Assembly (NCBI RefSeq): GCF_017353255.1
Contig: NZ_JAFMYU010000020.1
Span: forward strand, 62,001-126,000
Reading direction: 5' to 3'
Length of the DNA stretch: 64,000 nt
DNA from: Fibrella aquatilis
GTDB taxonomy: Bacteria > Bacteroidota > Bacteroidia > Cytophagales > Spirosomataceae
Each line of letters begins with the position of its first letter. Positions within the stretch are counted from its first letter, which is position 1. The notes beneath the pieces were generated by a model. That model had not been told where the DNA came from, searched no databases, and saw only the letters and a list, made by a program, of their open reading frames with translations. The translations under genes were made by a program, and so were the position numbers. This document shows, one piece after another, positions 1 through 9,200 of the stretch.

Positions 1-613
1 AAATAGAGGCCTCATTCAGCTTCTCCAGAATCCGCTTTTTCTCATCGGGCGTGGGGCTGAAGGTAAGGGCTTCTTTCTCAATTTTGTTCCGCAACCAGTT
101 CTTCACGTCGATCTCGCGGATGTACATATACTCGAAGCCGATACGGCCCGCGTAGATGGTCTCCAGCGATTCCATGATTTTACGTAGCGTGGCTGCACCA
201 ATGCCCAGCAGTTTGCCTGCCTCGAAAACCGTATCCAGGTCAGCTTCCGACAGCGCGTAGTCGGTGAGGCTAAGGCGGGGATTACGGTCTTTTCGCTGGC
301 CGATGGGGTTGGTTTTCGACAGCAGGTGCCCCCGCGACCGGTAGGCTTTGATCAGGCTGGCGACCGATACTTCTTTCTCGCTCTGTTTGGCGTCGGTGGG
401 TGCGGTGGCGGAACCGTTGGTGGCGGTGCCATTGGGTTTCCCGTTGGCCGGGGCGCTTTTGTCGGCGGGATCGCCGTAGGCTAGCGAAAACTCAAACCCT
501 TTAAAAAATTGCTGCCAACTGGTGTCGACCGAGGCGGGGTCCTGCTTATACGACTGGTACAACTGGTCGATATAGGCCGCATCGGAGTTGGCTACATAAG
601 AGTACTGATCCAT
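1..613 (-). CDS. sucA: 2-oxoglutarate dehydrogenase E1 component, N-terminal part (partial)
   Basis: This is the thiamine-diphosphate-dependent E1 subunit of the 2-oxoglutarate dehydrogenase complex, a cytosolic TCA-cycle enzyme. Only about the first 204 codons are present and the frame runs off the left edge. The N-terminus reads MDQYSYVANSDAAYIDQLY, followed by SVDTSWQQFFKGFEF, which is the E1o N-terminal arm known to contact E2. A short polar linker rich in Gly, Asn and Thr follows, then LIKAYRSRGHLLSKTNPIG, a conserved stretch at the start of the E1o core. The ATG at 611-613 is chosen because the conserved arm begins there and a TACCTTTG box lies 29 nt upstream. The gene is divergent from the secreted operon at 933. 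Confidence 0.93.
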   Translation of the reverse strand, partial: MDQYSYVANSDAAYIDQLYQSYKQDPASVDTSWQQFFKGFEFSLAYGDPADKSAPANGKPNGTATNGSATAPTDAKQSEKEVSVASLIKAYRSRGHLLSKTNPIGQRKDRNPRLSLTDYALSEADLDTVFEAGKLLGIGAATLRKIMESLETIYAGRIGFEYMYIREIDVKNWLRNKIEKEALTFSPTPDEKKRILEKLNEASI

Positions 614-641
614 GATTGGTTGCAACGCGCTGTTTAACAGA

Positions 642-649
642 CAAAGGTA
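642..649 (-). promoter_or_regulatory. candidate -7 promoter box of sucA
   Basis: The minus strand reads TACCTTTG, matching the Bacteroidota -7 consensus TAnnTTTG, 29 nt upstream of the sucA ATG. No clear TTTG -33 box is seen at the usual 19-21 nt spacing, so this is a partial match. Confidence 0.4.
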
Positions 650-782
650 AAGCAAAGGGCACGAACGGGTAGGGAAAAGTTCCTTATTTTATCCTATTTG
701 GCCCATTACTTGCACGTCGTATAGAAACAACCCGCTTTACTGATAATTGGTTGATTCGGGGGAATAAGGGGAGTGCAGGTAT

Positions 783-870
783 GGTAAATGTGGCTATGCG
801 CTGATAGGTTGCTGACGCCTGGCCCTTCGACCAGGCGTCAGCAACCTATCAGCGCATAGCCACATTTACC
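783..870. repeat. long inverted repeat 1 (40-bp perfect arms)
   Basis: Arms 783-822 and 831-870 are perfect reverse complements around the 8-nt loop cccttcga. The inner part of the arm is GGTTGCTGACGCCTGG. The core GTTGCTGACGC recurs in other repeats of this window. It lies between divergent genes. Confidence 0.95.
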
Positions 871-932
871 CCATTCGCGTTCTATTTCTTTGCTCAAAAA
901 GTGCGTATTTAGCCCTTTCTGCTCCCAACTGC

Positions 933-1265
933 ATGAAGACGATACTCTTATTTTGTATGCTAACGGCCCTGCTGGGTTGTGAATCGTTTACGCTGGAACG
1001 GCGAAGTTTTGCCAACTGCATTCCGCCATCGGCCACCATTGGGGCCACTATCAATCGCCTACAGGCCGATTTATTCCTCCAGAATCCCAGTGCCGACATC
1101 CGGTCGGTGAGTTGGGATTTTGGCGACACGCGGGCCTTGCCCCAGACCGGGGTGAAGACAGCCTACAGCTACGACAAAGCAGGCACCTACGTGATTAAGG
1201 CCATCCTTACCAACTCGTGCAGCCAAACAGCTCTCGCCACCCGGTCAATAACTGTCAATAACTAA
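933..1265 (+). CDS. small lipoprotein with a PKD-like domain
   Basis: A 110-residue exported protein. The N-terminus MKTILLFCMLTALLGC is a lipoprotein signal peptide with Cys16 as the acylation site. Residues about 55-108 form a PKD-type beta-sandwich, with the motif VSWDFGD followed by YDKAGTYVIKAIL. PKD domains are common in Bacteroidota surface proteins and usually mediate protein or glycan contacts; no catalytic domain is present. It is the first gene of a three-gene rightward set (27-nt then 10-nt gaps) in which every product carries a signal peptide, so a joint envelope role is inferred. The partner is unknown. Confidence 0.8.
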   Translation: MKTILLFCMLTALLGCESFTLERRSFANCIPPSATIGATINRLQADLFLQNPSADIRSVSWDFGDTRALPQTGVKTAYSYDKAGTYVIKAILTNSCSQTALATRSITVNN

Positions 1266-1292
1266 GACAGTAAACTGAAAACACTACTTTCC

Positions 1293-2135
1293 ATGATCTA
1301 TCACTACTTTCTTCGTAGCTGGTTGTTCCTGCTCTTCGCCGGGCTGACCACCGGCGTGTTGGGACAGGGCCGCGTTAGCAATGTGCGGATGCGCGCCCCC
1401 GACCAGCAGTCTGTCGAGATTTATTACGACCTGAAAAACGCTCAGCCGAGCGACTCGGTCTATGTGCGGCTGCAACGCCGGTCGGGCATTTTGGTCAAGC
1501 CCAACGCGGCCAACGTGTCGGGGGCCATTGGCCAGAACCAGACAGACGGGCGCGACAAAAAAGTAGTCTGGAACCTGCGCGAGAACAAATTGCTGCTCCG
1601 CGAAGAAGTGCGGGCGGTGGTGCTGGTGAAGCAGTTGGGCACTGCCGGGGTGGTGGCTGAAGCGCCTAAACCCGAACCACCCGCCGCCGAAGAAAAACCG
1701 TATGAGAGCGTAGCTACCCGCCGCTACACCGGTCCGGGCTGGGCGTTGCTGTCGGCACTGGCACCGGGTATCGGCAATATTTTTGTGCAAAATCCGACAC
1801 CCAAAGTGGGCTTTCGTCCGTTGGTAACGGTAGCGGCCTATGGGCTGCTGCTCTACGGGGCCGGGCAGCAGGGCGATGCCAAACAGGCTTATGATGCCTA
1901 CAGCCGGTCGCCGTCGGAAACTGAGGGGGAGCCATTCTACCAGCAGGCCAACTCGGCGCATCAGCGGTACTACATTGCCACCCGCGCTGCCGGCCTGATC
2001 TGGCTGACCGATGTAACGCTAACGTTGCTAAAAGGCCTTCGCAACGAGCGTGCTGCCAAAAAACAGCCTGCCGTGTCACTCAATCTCAACTACCAGGCTA
2101 ACACCCCCGTGGCCTTATTCCGCTACTCGTTTTAA
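1293..2135 (+). CDS. secreted/membrane protein of unknown function
   Basis: 280 residues. A signal peptide (residues about 1-25, ending GVLGQ) is followed by a beta-rich domain of about 100 residues with the pattern VEIYYDLKNA...VYVRLQRRSG...VSGAIGQ...KKVVWNL. In my experience this pattern recurs in Bacteroidota envelope proteins, sometimes beside formylglycine-type domains. After a Pro/Glu-rich linker the C-terminal half has two hydrophobic segments, GPGWALLSALAPGIGNIF and the stretch around LVTVAAYGLLLYGAG, plus another near the end, so it is probably membrane associated. No catalytic motif is recognised. The gene lies 27 nt after the PKD lipoprotein and 10 nt before the next gene. Confidence 0.7.
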   Translation: MIYHYFLRSWLFLLFAGLTTGVLGQGRVSNVRMRAPDQQSVEIYYDLKNAQPSDSVYVRLQRRSGILVKPNAANVSGAIGQNQTDGRDKKVVWNLRENKLLLREEVRAVVLVKQLGTAGVVAEAPKPEPPAAEEKPYESVATRRYTGPGWALLSALAPGIGNIFVQNPTPKVGFRPLVTVAAYGLLLYGAGQQGDAKQAYDAYSRSPSETEGEPFYQQANSAHQRYYIATRAAGLIWLTDVTLTLLKGLRNERAAKKQPAVSLNLNYQANTPVALFRYSF

Positions 2136-2145
2136 GCTACTTTCT

Positions 2146-3048
2146 ATGCGTTCGCTATTCCTGTTTTTCAGTATCGCCCTGGTTTCACACACCGCTTTCG
2201 GCCAGAAAGCTACCGTTGTCTCGGCCGCCAGCGACTGGACCACCCTGGGCATCACCGCCACCGACACCGTGGCCACGGCTGTAGCTGCCAAACCAGGCCG
2301 CAAAGCCAAAGGACCCAAAACTACCCTGGCCCCAACACCCGTTGCCGAGGCTACGAAGCCGACAGCTAAAACGACGGCGGTAGCCAAAACACCCGCCCCG
2401 AAAGCAGAAGCTAAGCCCGTTACGGCCAAAACAGACGCCAAACTCGCTACCCCAAAAGCAGCAGACCCAGCCAAAGACAAGACGACCTCGTTTCTGGAAA
2501 CCTTCGCCGATAACCATAATGGCTGGCTGGTGGGCAAACGCAATGGGTTTGTGCTGGAAGTGGCCAAAGACAGCTACTATATCCGCAAAGAAAAAGCTGA
2601 CATTACCCGCCCCGGTCGCAGCTACATCAAACTCCCCGACGACCTCAATTTGAACAAAGCCGATACGTTTACGGTGAGCGTAGAAATGGTAGTGCCGGCC
2701 AACAGTGAACCCGATGGCGGGCTGTTGATAGGGGTGAAAGACACGAGCAATTATTGCCAGTTTCGGCTCATCGGCACCCAGAAAGTGTCCTTGTATACTC
2801 GCGTGAATGGCACGGCTATGGCTACTTATATGCCCGGCAAACCCACCAACGCCAAGGTGCCTATTGACCCGGTGCGCAACACGCTCACCATTCGCCGCAC
2901 CGGCGATGACCTGCACTTCTTTATCAACGGCAAAGAAGTGGAAGACAGCCCCCACTCCTTCCGCAACTTCAAAGGCAACGGCGTGGGCTTCATCTCCTTC
3001 ACCGACGCCACCAAGTTTCAATACCTGACAGTGCAAGTGGGAAAATGA
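2146..3048 (+). CDS. secreted protein with concanavalin-like C-terminal domain
   Basis: 300 residues from the ATG at 2146, which begins a clean signal peptide (MRSLFLFFSIALVSHTAFGQ). An upstream in-frame extension overlaps the previous gene and lacks a signal, so it is rejected. Residues about 45-110 are an Ala/Lys/Pro/Thr-rich linker. From about 115 the protein resembles the LamG/3-keto-disaccharide-hydrolase beta-sandwich: ETFADNHNGW, then GGLLIGVKD, then LTIRRTGDDLHFFINGKEV and GNGVGFISF. Such domains bind or cleave glycans, but no catalytic residues can be assigned. The stop codon TGA lies in the first bases of the long inverted repeat at 3047. Confidence 0.75.
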   Translation: MRSLFLFFSIALVSHTAFGQKATVVSAASDWTTLGITATDTVATAVAAKPGRKAKGPKTTLAPTPVAEATKPTAKTTAVAKTPAPKAEAKPVTAKTDAKLATPKAADPAKDKTTSFLETFADNHNGWLVGKRNGFVLEVAKDSYYIRKEKADITRPGRSYIKLPDDLNLNKADTFTVSVEMVVPANSEPDGGLLIGVKDTSNYCQFRLIGTQKVSLYTRVNGTAMATYMPGKPTNAKVPIDPVRNTLTIRRTGDDLHFFINGKEVEDSPHSFRNFKGNGVGFISFTDATKFQYLTVQVGK

Positions 3049-3146
3049 TTTACGATGTACGAATTACGAATTACGATTTGTTGCTTACGCCTGTTTAGAC
3101 TTGCGTAAGCAACAAATCGTAATTCGTAATTCGTACATCGTAAATC
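3047..3146. repeat. long inverted repeat 2 (44-bp perfect arms)
   Basis: Arms 3047-3090 and 3103-3146 are perfect complements with a 12-nt loop. The outer arm is built from the word ACGAATT repeated; the inner end is GTTGCTTACGC. It lies between convergent genes and overlaps the TGA stop codon of each, symmetrically. Confidence 0.96.
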
Positions 3147-4470
3147 ACTTCACTCTATCGCCGAACCGGTCTATTTCGTAACTGTGGCCGTTGTTAGTAA
3201 CGGTAGCGCGACCATTGTTGAAGACGCTGATGTCGTCGTACTGGGGTTCGATAAACCATTTTCCGCTGCGCCACAGGCCCCATTGGCCATTCTTTTTGGC
3301 TGCCCGTTCACCATACTGACCCACGTCGTTGAGCAGTTCGTCGTAAGGCTTGTAAGCATCGGCGGGCTTGCTGGTGGCCTCCTTGCCGGTGGCTGCATCG
3401 GTGGGTTGTTTGGGTGAGGCCTGGGTACGGGCTAGTTTGGCAGCTTCGGCGGCGGCACGGGCTTCTTTGGCCAACCGTCGGCGACGTTCTTTAGCTGATT
3501 CACGCTTAGGTGGGGCCGCTGTAGCCGACTCGTCGGCTTGGGTGGGGCGGGTCTGCTCCGTATCGGCCTGGGCTGTTTTGGATTCACGCTGACTGCGCAC
3601 CAACATTACTACAAAGCCAATAAGCCCCCCGGCAATGAGCAGGGCCACGAAAAAGTCGCGTAGTCCGGTCGATTTTTTGGCGGGCGCAACCGGAGCAGTG
3701 AGGGGTACCACCGGGGTCTGAGCAGCCACAGGAGCCGCCGAAACAGGGGGCGGTGTAGCGGGTGGTGGCGAGGTGGGGCGGTCCCACCAAACCAGGTGTC
3801 GCCAGTCGGTAGAGGTGAGTTTGTCACGAAGTGTTTGGCCAACGGGTTCGTTCTCGGCGGCGTAGAAATTGGTCGACAGATAGGTTTTTACGGCTTCGGC
3901 CAGGGCGGTTTCGCTGTAATCGATGGCCCGAAACAACCCCTTGATGGCATTGGCGGGAATGTGTTCCTTATAATCGTCTAGTATATCGCGCACTTTCTGC
4001 TGCATCCGCTCCGCCGACTCACCGTTGGCGTTAGTGGGTGAAACCGTTGGCAGAACGGGGGTCGTAGAAGCTGATAATGGGCTAGGCTGTTCAGTGATTG
4101 AAGCGGCAGGAACCGGCGGCGCAACGTCGGGAATCTTGGCCAGAATATGGGGTATCCACTGCTCCGTTACGAACACCCGCGACAGGCCCAGCCGGTCAGC
4201 GTCCTGCGCAAAAAGGTCAATCTGAAGTTCTGAGAGGTGTTTTTCGTTGTCGGCACCTGCTTTCTGAATTGCCGCCTGCAAATCGAGGATTTTGCTAAAG
4301 CGCGTATTGAGCGTCCGGCTGACGTCTTCCACTAACCGGGGGAAATCAGTAATACCCAACTCGGCGGCTTCGGCAGGCAGGCCCGTACGCGCCCATTTGT
4401 AGTCGGGCATATCGCCCTCCTCCAGCACCAGTTTATTCTTGATCCGTTCTCGTAAATCGTCCTGCGTCAT
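3145..4470 (-). CDS. membrane protein with C-terminal WG repeat
   Basis: 441 residues from the ATG at 4470; a TTG five codons earlier is possible but falls in a repeat. Residues 1-230 are soluble, mostly helical and predicted cytoplasmic, with no family recognised. A Pro/Ala-rich stretch (232-265) leads to one membrane span at about 272-292, then a charged Lys/Arg/Ala segment. The last about 55 residues contain a WG repeat (GQWGLWRSGKWFIEPQYDDI) on the far side of the membrane. WG repeats are thought to mediate protein contacts. It is the last gene of the leftward actin/tubulin-like cluster and may link cytoplasmic and periplasmic parts. Confidence 0.72.
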   Translation of the reverse strand: MTQDDLRERIKNKLVLEEGDMPDYKWARTGLPAEAAELGITDFPRLVEDVSRTLNTRFSKILDLQAAIQKAGADNEKHLSELQIDLFAQDADRLGLSRVFVTEQWIPHILAKIPDVAPPVPAASITEQPSPLSASTTPVLPTVSPTNANGESAERMQQKVRDILDDYKEHIPANAIKGLFRAIDYSETALAEAVKTYLSTNFYAAENEPVGQTLRDKLTSTDWRHLVWWDRPTSPPPATPPPVSAAPVAAQTPVVPLTAPVAPAKKSTGLRDFFVALLIAGGLIGFVVMLVRSQRESKTAQADTEQTRPTQADESATAAPPKRESAKERRRRLAKEARAAAEAAKLARTQASPKQPTDAATGKEATSKPADAYKPYDELLNDVGQYGERAAKKNGQWGLWRSGKWFIEPQYDDISVFNNGRATVTNNGHSYEIDRFGDRVK

Positions 4471-4477
4471 TGAAAAG

Positions 4478-4560
4478 AGGTTCAATGTCTAATGTTCCAT
4501 GTCCAATGATCCTCGACCAAAGCAAAATTACTTTTTGACGTGGCTATCGACATTGAACCT
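4478..4560. repeat. long inverted repeat 3 (degenerate)
   Basis: The ends 4478-4489 (aggttcaatgtc) and 4549-4560 are perfect 12-bp complements; the inside is eroded. The word family (caatgtctaatgtt) is shared with the repeats at 9911, 17993 and 35640. It lies between two genes of the same strand. Confidence 0.7.
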
Positions 4561-4583
4561 TAGACATTAAACCTTGATCTCGC

Positions 4584-6110
4584 CTAAACAAATCCAATGC
4601 GGGCTTTTTCTGTGATCTGCCACTTGTCACCCACCAGCGTGAGTTGCCCCGGCGTGAGCGTCTGAATACGCACCGTACCCGACTGCATGTTGGGCTGGTT
4701 TTCGTACAAACAGGCATCACTCAGATACGAATACGGGTCGCTCATGGCTACCTGCTGGGCTTCGGGGGCGGCACTAATACGGAATTGAGCGGTTTGGGGG
4801 CTGGTTAGTTCCAACTCGTAGACCATGCCCCGCTCAGCCTGTTCTGATAAGCCACTGACACTGAAGCCATTGCCCAGATCAGCCGTCCGGGCAAACAGTC
4901 GTGTTGGTGCGACGGGGGCAGCAGGAACCACCGGAGTTGGGGCAACTGACGCAGCCGCGACGGGCTGTGGAGCCGGAGGAACAGGCGCAGCAGGCGAAGG
5001 TGTCACCGACAGCGGCACGGCAGCGGGGCTGGTGGCGTTCGCCGCCAAATCGGCCTCACGCTGACTAGGTGGGGGTGTCACGGGTGGCGTTGGGCGCAGA
5101 GCCGAGGCACCCGCCACACCCGCACCGGGTTGATTGGCAGCTTGTGCAGGAGGCTGTTGAGACGGGGTTGGCGGCGTAGCAGGTACGTTGCCAGGGTTAA
5201 CCGGGTTGTTGCCCATTGGCCCGTATCCCTGCTGCGGCTGCCGTGGCTGATTAGCCATGGGGGGCTGACCACCAGCAGGTTGCGCCCGATCAGCGGGGCG
5301 GTTAAGGTCGGCGGGGCGGTTTGGTTCGCCAGGGCGTGTGGCGGTGGTCTGGCGTTTTTCCACCATCGTCAGCCGGTTCGAGAGTTCGGCCAGGGTCATG
5401 TTCAGGCGGCGGTTATCGTCCAGCAGCCCGGCCACCTGCGTCTCCAGCGCGCTGGTATCGGCCTTGGCTCCTCCTCCCCTGCCCGACTGCATCAGTAGCC
5501 AGTAGAGATACCCAACGCCCATCAGGCTCAACGCCGACAACACCCACAGTGGCCACGTACTCCCCCCACCCGCCGACGGAGTATCCTTTTCATCAGTAGG
5601 GGCTGCTTCTGCCGTAGCTTCATCGGCGGCACCGGCTTGTTCGGCCACAGCCTTTTCAGGGTTTTGGCCACCAGCCAGGGCCATCATTTTGGTCTGGTAG
5701 GCGGCGTACGAAGCCAGTTTAGTTCGGTGTTGCCGTTCGGGTCCGCTCGTGACGCGGCTGATCACGTATTTGCGCAGGCTGTCAAGCACAGCCCCTTCGC
5801 TCGTAAACGCATCGGCGGCAAACTCGTCGTTGAGCTTCAGGCTGTGCTTTTTGATGTCGTTCACCAGTCCATCAGCTTTTTTAAGGCTGTTGTCTTTGAT
5901 GAACGTCGATAAATCGGCGTAGGTGTTGCAGTCGACGCAGGCCGTTTTTTTGGCCGCCGGAAACGTTTTTTGGTCGGTAGCCAGAAACTCCAGCGTAGCC
6001 TTGGCCATGCCGAGGGTACCTTTTTCAATACCTGTTGGCTCCTGCGACGGCGTTTGGGCAGTGGCAGCCATAGCAACGGCCATGAGGAAAAGAGTGGTGA
6101 TGGTTTTCAT
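4584..6110 (-). CDS. exported single-span protein with coiled coil and proline-rich region
   Basis: 508 residues. A signal peptide (MKTITTLFLMAVAMAATAQ) is followed by a helical domain (25-145) containing a CVDC pair at 58-61. A membrane span lies at about 185-208 (WPLWVLSALSLMGVGYLYWL). Next come a coiled coil (about 218-255, starting LETQVAGLLDDNRRLNMTL), a long Pro/Gln/Ala-rich tract (260-400) and a folded C-terminal domain (405-508). This order puts the helical domain outside the inner membrane and the coiled coil and tail inside. No family is recognised. It sits between the actin-like ATPase gene and the WG-repeat gene, so it is a plausible envelope anchor of the same complex. Confidence 0.72.
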   Translation of the reverse strand: MKTITTLFLMAVAMAATAQTPSQEPTGIEKGTLGMAKATLEFLATDQKTFPAAKKTACVDCNTYADLSTFIKDNSLKKADGLVNDIKKHSLKLNDEFAADAFTSEGAVLDSLRKYVISRVTSGPERQHRTKLASYAAYQTKMMALAGGQNPEKAVAEQAGAADEATAEAAPTDEKDTPSAGGGSTWPLWVLSALSLMGVGYLYWLLMQSGRGGGAKADTSALETQVAGLLDDNRRLNMTLAELSNRLTMVEKRQTTATRPGEPNRPADLNRPADRAQPAGGQPPMANQPRQPQQGYGPMGNNPVNPGNVPATPPTPSQQPPAQAANQPGAGVAGASALRPTPPVTPPPSQREADLAANATSPAAVPLSVTPSPAAPVPPAPQPVAAASVAPTPVVPAAPVAPTRLFARTADLGNGFSVSGLSEQAERGMVYELELTSPQTAQFRISAAPEAQQVAMSDPYSYLSDACLYENQPNMQSGTVRIQTLTPGQLTLVGDKWQITEKARIGFV

Positions 6111-6127
6111 GGAGGTTTAGGGGGAAG

Positions 6128-6228
6128 GGGAGTTGGTGGTTTGTGGTTTGTGGTTGGCTTCGCGCTTGTCACCTCACGTCATCCCACTAGAGCGCGAAGC
6201 AACGACAAACCACAAACCACCAACTCCC
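6128..6228. repeat. long inverted repeat 4
   Basis: Arms 6128-6166 and 6191-6228 are complementary except for one mismatch and one extra base. The outer word is GTGGTTTGTGGTTTG and the inner core GCTTCGCGCT. It lies inside a same-strand gene cluster. Confidence 0.9.
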
Positions 6229-6231
6229 TTT

Positions 6232-9200
6232 TCAACTCGCAATTTGCTTCGATAACTCGTAGAGCGCGTGCTTGAGGGGCAGGAAGAAGTAGGTCTCCGA
6301 AATGGCCTGGTTTGGTTCCTGCTCCATACCCATTCGGGCCAGCATGTAGCTGTCGTAAAGGGCACCGTTGCGCGTCACGTCCGAGCCAAGCAGGAACGGC
6401 AGATACTGCTCCGGGCTTTGGATTTTTTGCTCGCTGAGGTAATAAGCGACGTCGCGGTCGGTGAGGGTCTTTTCGAGGAACAGCTTCACGTTGGTTAGCA
6501 CCGAATCGTGGAAGGCACGGTCCTGACTTACCTCACCAATCTTGGTGCGGCGGTAGTCAAACGGGGCGTTAACCACTTTCTGGCCAGGCGCAACCGGCTG
6601 ACTTTGTGCAGGTTGCGAACCCCACGTCGTGATGGGCGCACCAAAACTAGTGTCCTGCTGGGCTTCGGCGGGGGCGGGCAGGGCCTTTTGTTCCAATGGT
6701 GCATTACCCCAGTAGCAGGCCGTTTGGCGGGTGTCGTACTTAGCCTTTTCCATTGGGCTGGCGTTCTCGAACAGCACTGCCCCGTTGGCCGTAGTCTCCT
6801 TCGGGTTCTCGCTCAGCACCACCTCGAAATCGCTCGGTACGGGCAGAGTCGAATAGGCTTTGAACAGCATCTTTGTAAACTCGATCAGCCGCCGCGATGA
6901 CCCCAGCATCTTCAAATACTGACTTCCCCGACCGGTAAACGTCAGGTAGCGCGGCAGGGCCAGCTCGTTGGCTTCGATCAGTTGCACCAGGTGGTACACA
7001 ATGGCCGAGTAGTGCAAAAACAACACAATCCGCAGCGCAGGTCGGCCATCTACAATAGACTGCGTGAACTTGTAATGGTCGTTGTTGCGGAACAGCAGGC
7101 TCACGATGTCTTCGGCGCTCAGGTCGTTGTTGGCCAGGAACGTATCCAGGATCTGATCTTCCTGCGCCGGGGCCTGACTAAGCGTACGGCGATACTGCAA
7201 GTAGTTCAGAATGAATCCGTTATCCTTCTGGTGCGACGGGTGTCCCTGCTGATTCAGACCACCGCCCCAGATGTCGTAGCCCGCAAACCGGAACGAGGTG
7301 TTGAGGTAGCGGTTCTGCTGCTTCATAAACAGCATGATGTCGGCAGTGCCGCCCCCGATGTCTACGTTCACGGCGTCAGCGAAGGATTTCACGCCCTTCG
7401 TAACGAGGTAAAAATGCGGGGCCAGCGATTCGGGCACGGGCGTGGGGCGGAAGTACTGCGTGGTTTTGAACACCCGCCGAAACGCCTTTTCCCACTCCTC
7501 CACCAGCTTGTCTTCCGTATCGGCCTGCATACTGGTGGGGGCCAGCCAGGTGATTTTAGTGTCGGTGAGGTTGCCCTGATTGAGCAGGATCTTATTCCGA
7601 ATCAGCAGCAGCATGGCCTCGAAAAACGCCCGGACGCGGGGCCGGTTCATGGGGTCGCCGGGTTGATTTTCAAACAACCACTTCAGGTTGGTCACGTAGC
7701 GGTTCACACCCGTGCTGCCGTCTTCGAGGTCAATATTGAAACCCAGGTTGATCTTGCTGAACAGGTTATCGCCCGCATCGGCCGAACCGGTTTTCTCAAA
7801 AACGGTGGTCCGCAACGGAAACGTAAATGGCGATCCGTATTCTTTGCCAATGATGGAAGGCACAAATTCGCGGCGGATAAACTGATCCATCTCCGGGAGT
7901 TTTCCCTGCCTTGCCCCCAGCCGATAACGTTCGTAGGGTGTCTGCGCCTCGTAGCCTTCGTAGGGCTTATTGAGCGACACCATCTGCAACTCGTCGTTAT
8001 CCAGGTTGACCTTATCATCGCTGATAGCCAGCGTTTTAGGGTCGCTGTTGCCCAGGTTGCTATCGCTGTAGGCCACGTGCGTGTTCGACGTTCCGAAGTC
8101 GATGGCAAACGTAAACGGCTTGTAGCCCCGCTCGTTAATGAGCGTGAATTTGGGCAGTACCAGCCCCCGGTAAGGCATGCCGTTGCGCTGCAACTGCACT
8201 TCCAGCAGGTCAAACGCCTGCGGCACTTTGTAGTAGTACGACGCCGCCTGCGTAGGTCCCGATTTGGGGGTACGGTGTTCGGGCGCGGCCACTACCAGCG
8301 GCTGGTTATTCACCACCTGATCAAACTGGAAAAACCGCACCGACCGGCCCGCGTGGAAGCCAGCCTCGTCTTTACTGGCGTCCAGCAGCATCACCGTATA
8401 CTCGTTCAGAGCCTGCAACTGCAGGTCGGGCAGGGTGATGCGGTAGAATGGGAAACAGGCCACCCCCGCCCGGAACTCAAGCATGGTGTCGGGGTTGCCG
8501 AGGTTATATTCCTTCCGAAACGTGACCGTGCGGCTGTTCTTGATCGGTATCGTCAGCGACGCAATCACCACCCGGTCGAGGCCCCGGTCTTCGGTACGCA
8601 GGGAAAGCTGTTTGGGCAGATCTTCGAGCCGGAAGAAGTTGAAGTACTCTTTCCGCACGGGCAGCAAAAACTCCATATCGCCGGGTGTACCGGTGAAAAA
8701 ACGGCCGCTGTTGAGCTTGTAGGGCATCTGCACCAGGAAGTCTTCCAGAAAATCGTCGGTGGTCACAAACGGGTATTTCACGTTATCGACCCCTGGCAGG
8801 AACCGCTCCGACAGCAGGAAACCACCGCCCAGATCGCGTTGCCGCATGATCACGGTGTTGCTGTTCCAGACCGTGTTTTTCACGTACCGCCCCGACATGT
8901 CCATACGCGAGGCCAGGGCCAGCGGCTTGCGTACGCCGGTTGCCGTGCCGTTCTGCATTTCGCGGGCGTAGAAATTCACGGTGGGCTGCATCACGAAGTC
9001 CGAATTCTCTTCGATGTCGTTGAGCACGTCGTCTTCCCGAACACGATACAGCGGCACACCCGGCAGCACCTGCAACACCGACGTGCTTTCGCCCCGCACC
9101 TGAATCGGCTCGAAGTTGGCCAGCGTCAGTCCTACCGAGAGCGGGGGTGCCACGGCGCTGTCGAAGAAAACGCGGTAGAGGTATTCTTTGAAGCCCCCCG

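Larger units (their letters stand above)
614..932. other. divergent intergenic region
   Basis: This 319-nt gap separates the divergent sucA and 933 genes. It holds the sucA promoter candidate near the left end and a 40-bp perfect inverted repeat at 783-870. Nothing else with coding character is seen. The repeat lies between two start codons, so it cannot be a terminator for either neighbour. Confidence 0.7.

Noticed and set aside
783-870. Inverted repeats as ordinary intrinsic terminators
   Set aside because: Most lack a T-run next to the stem, many lie between divergent starts or inside coding regions, and true terminators in this window (for example 19403, 22107, 22250) are short with T-runs. 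Some convergent copies may still terminate transcription.
4471-4485. TTG start adding five residues to the WG-repeat protein
   Set aside because: It lies within a repeat element and the ATG at 4470 is close by; the effect on the annotation is minor.
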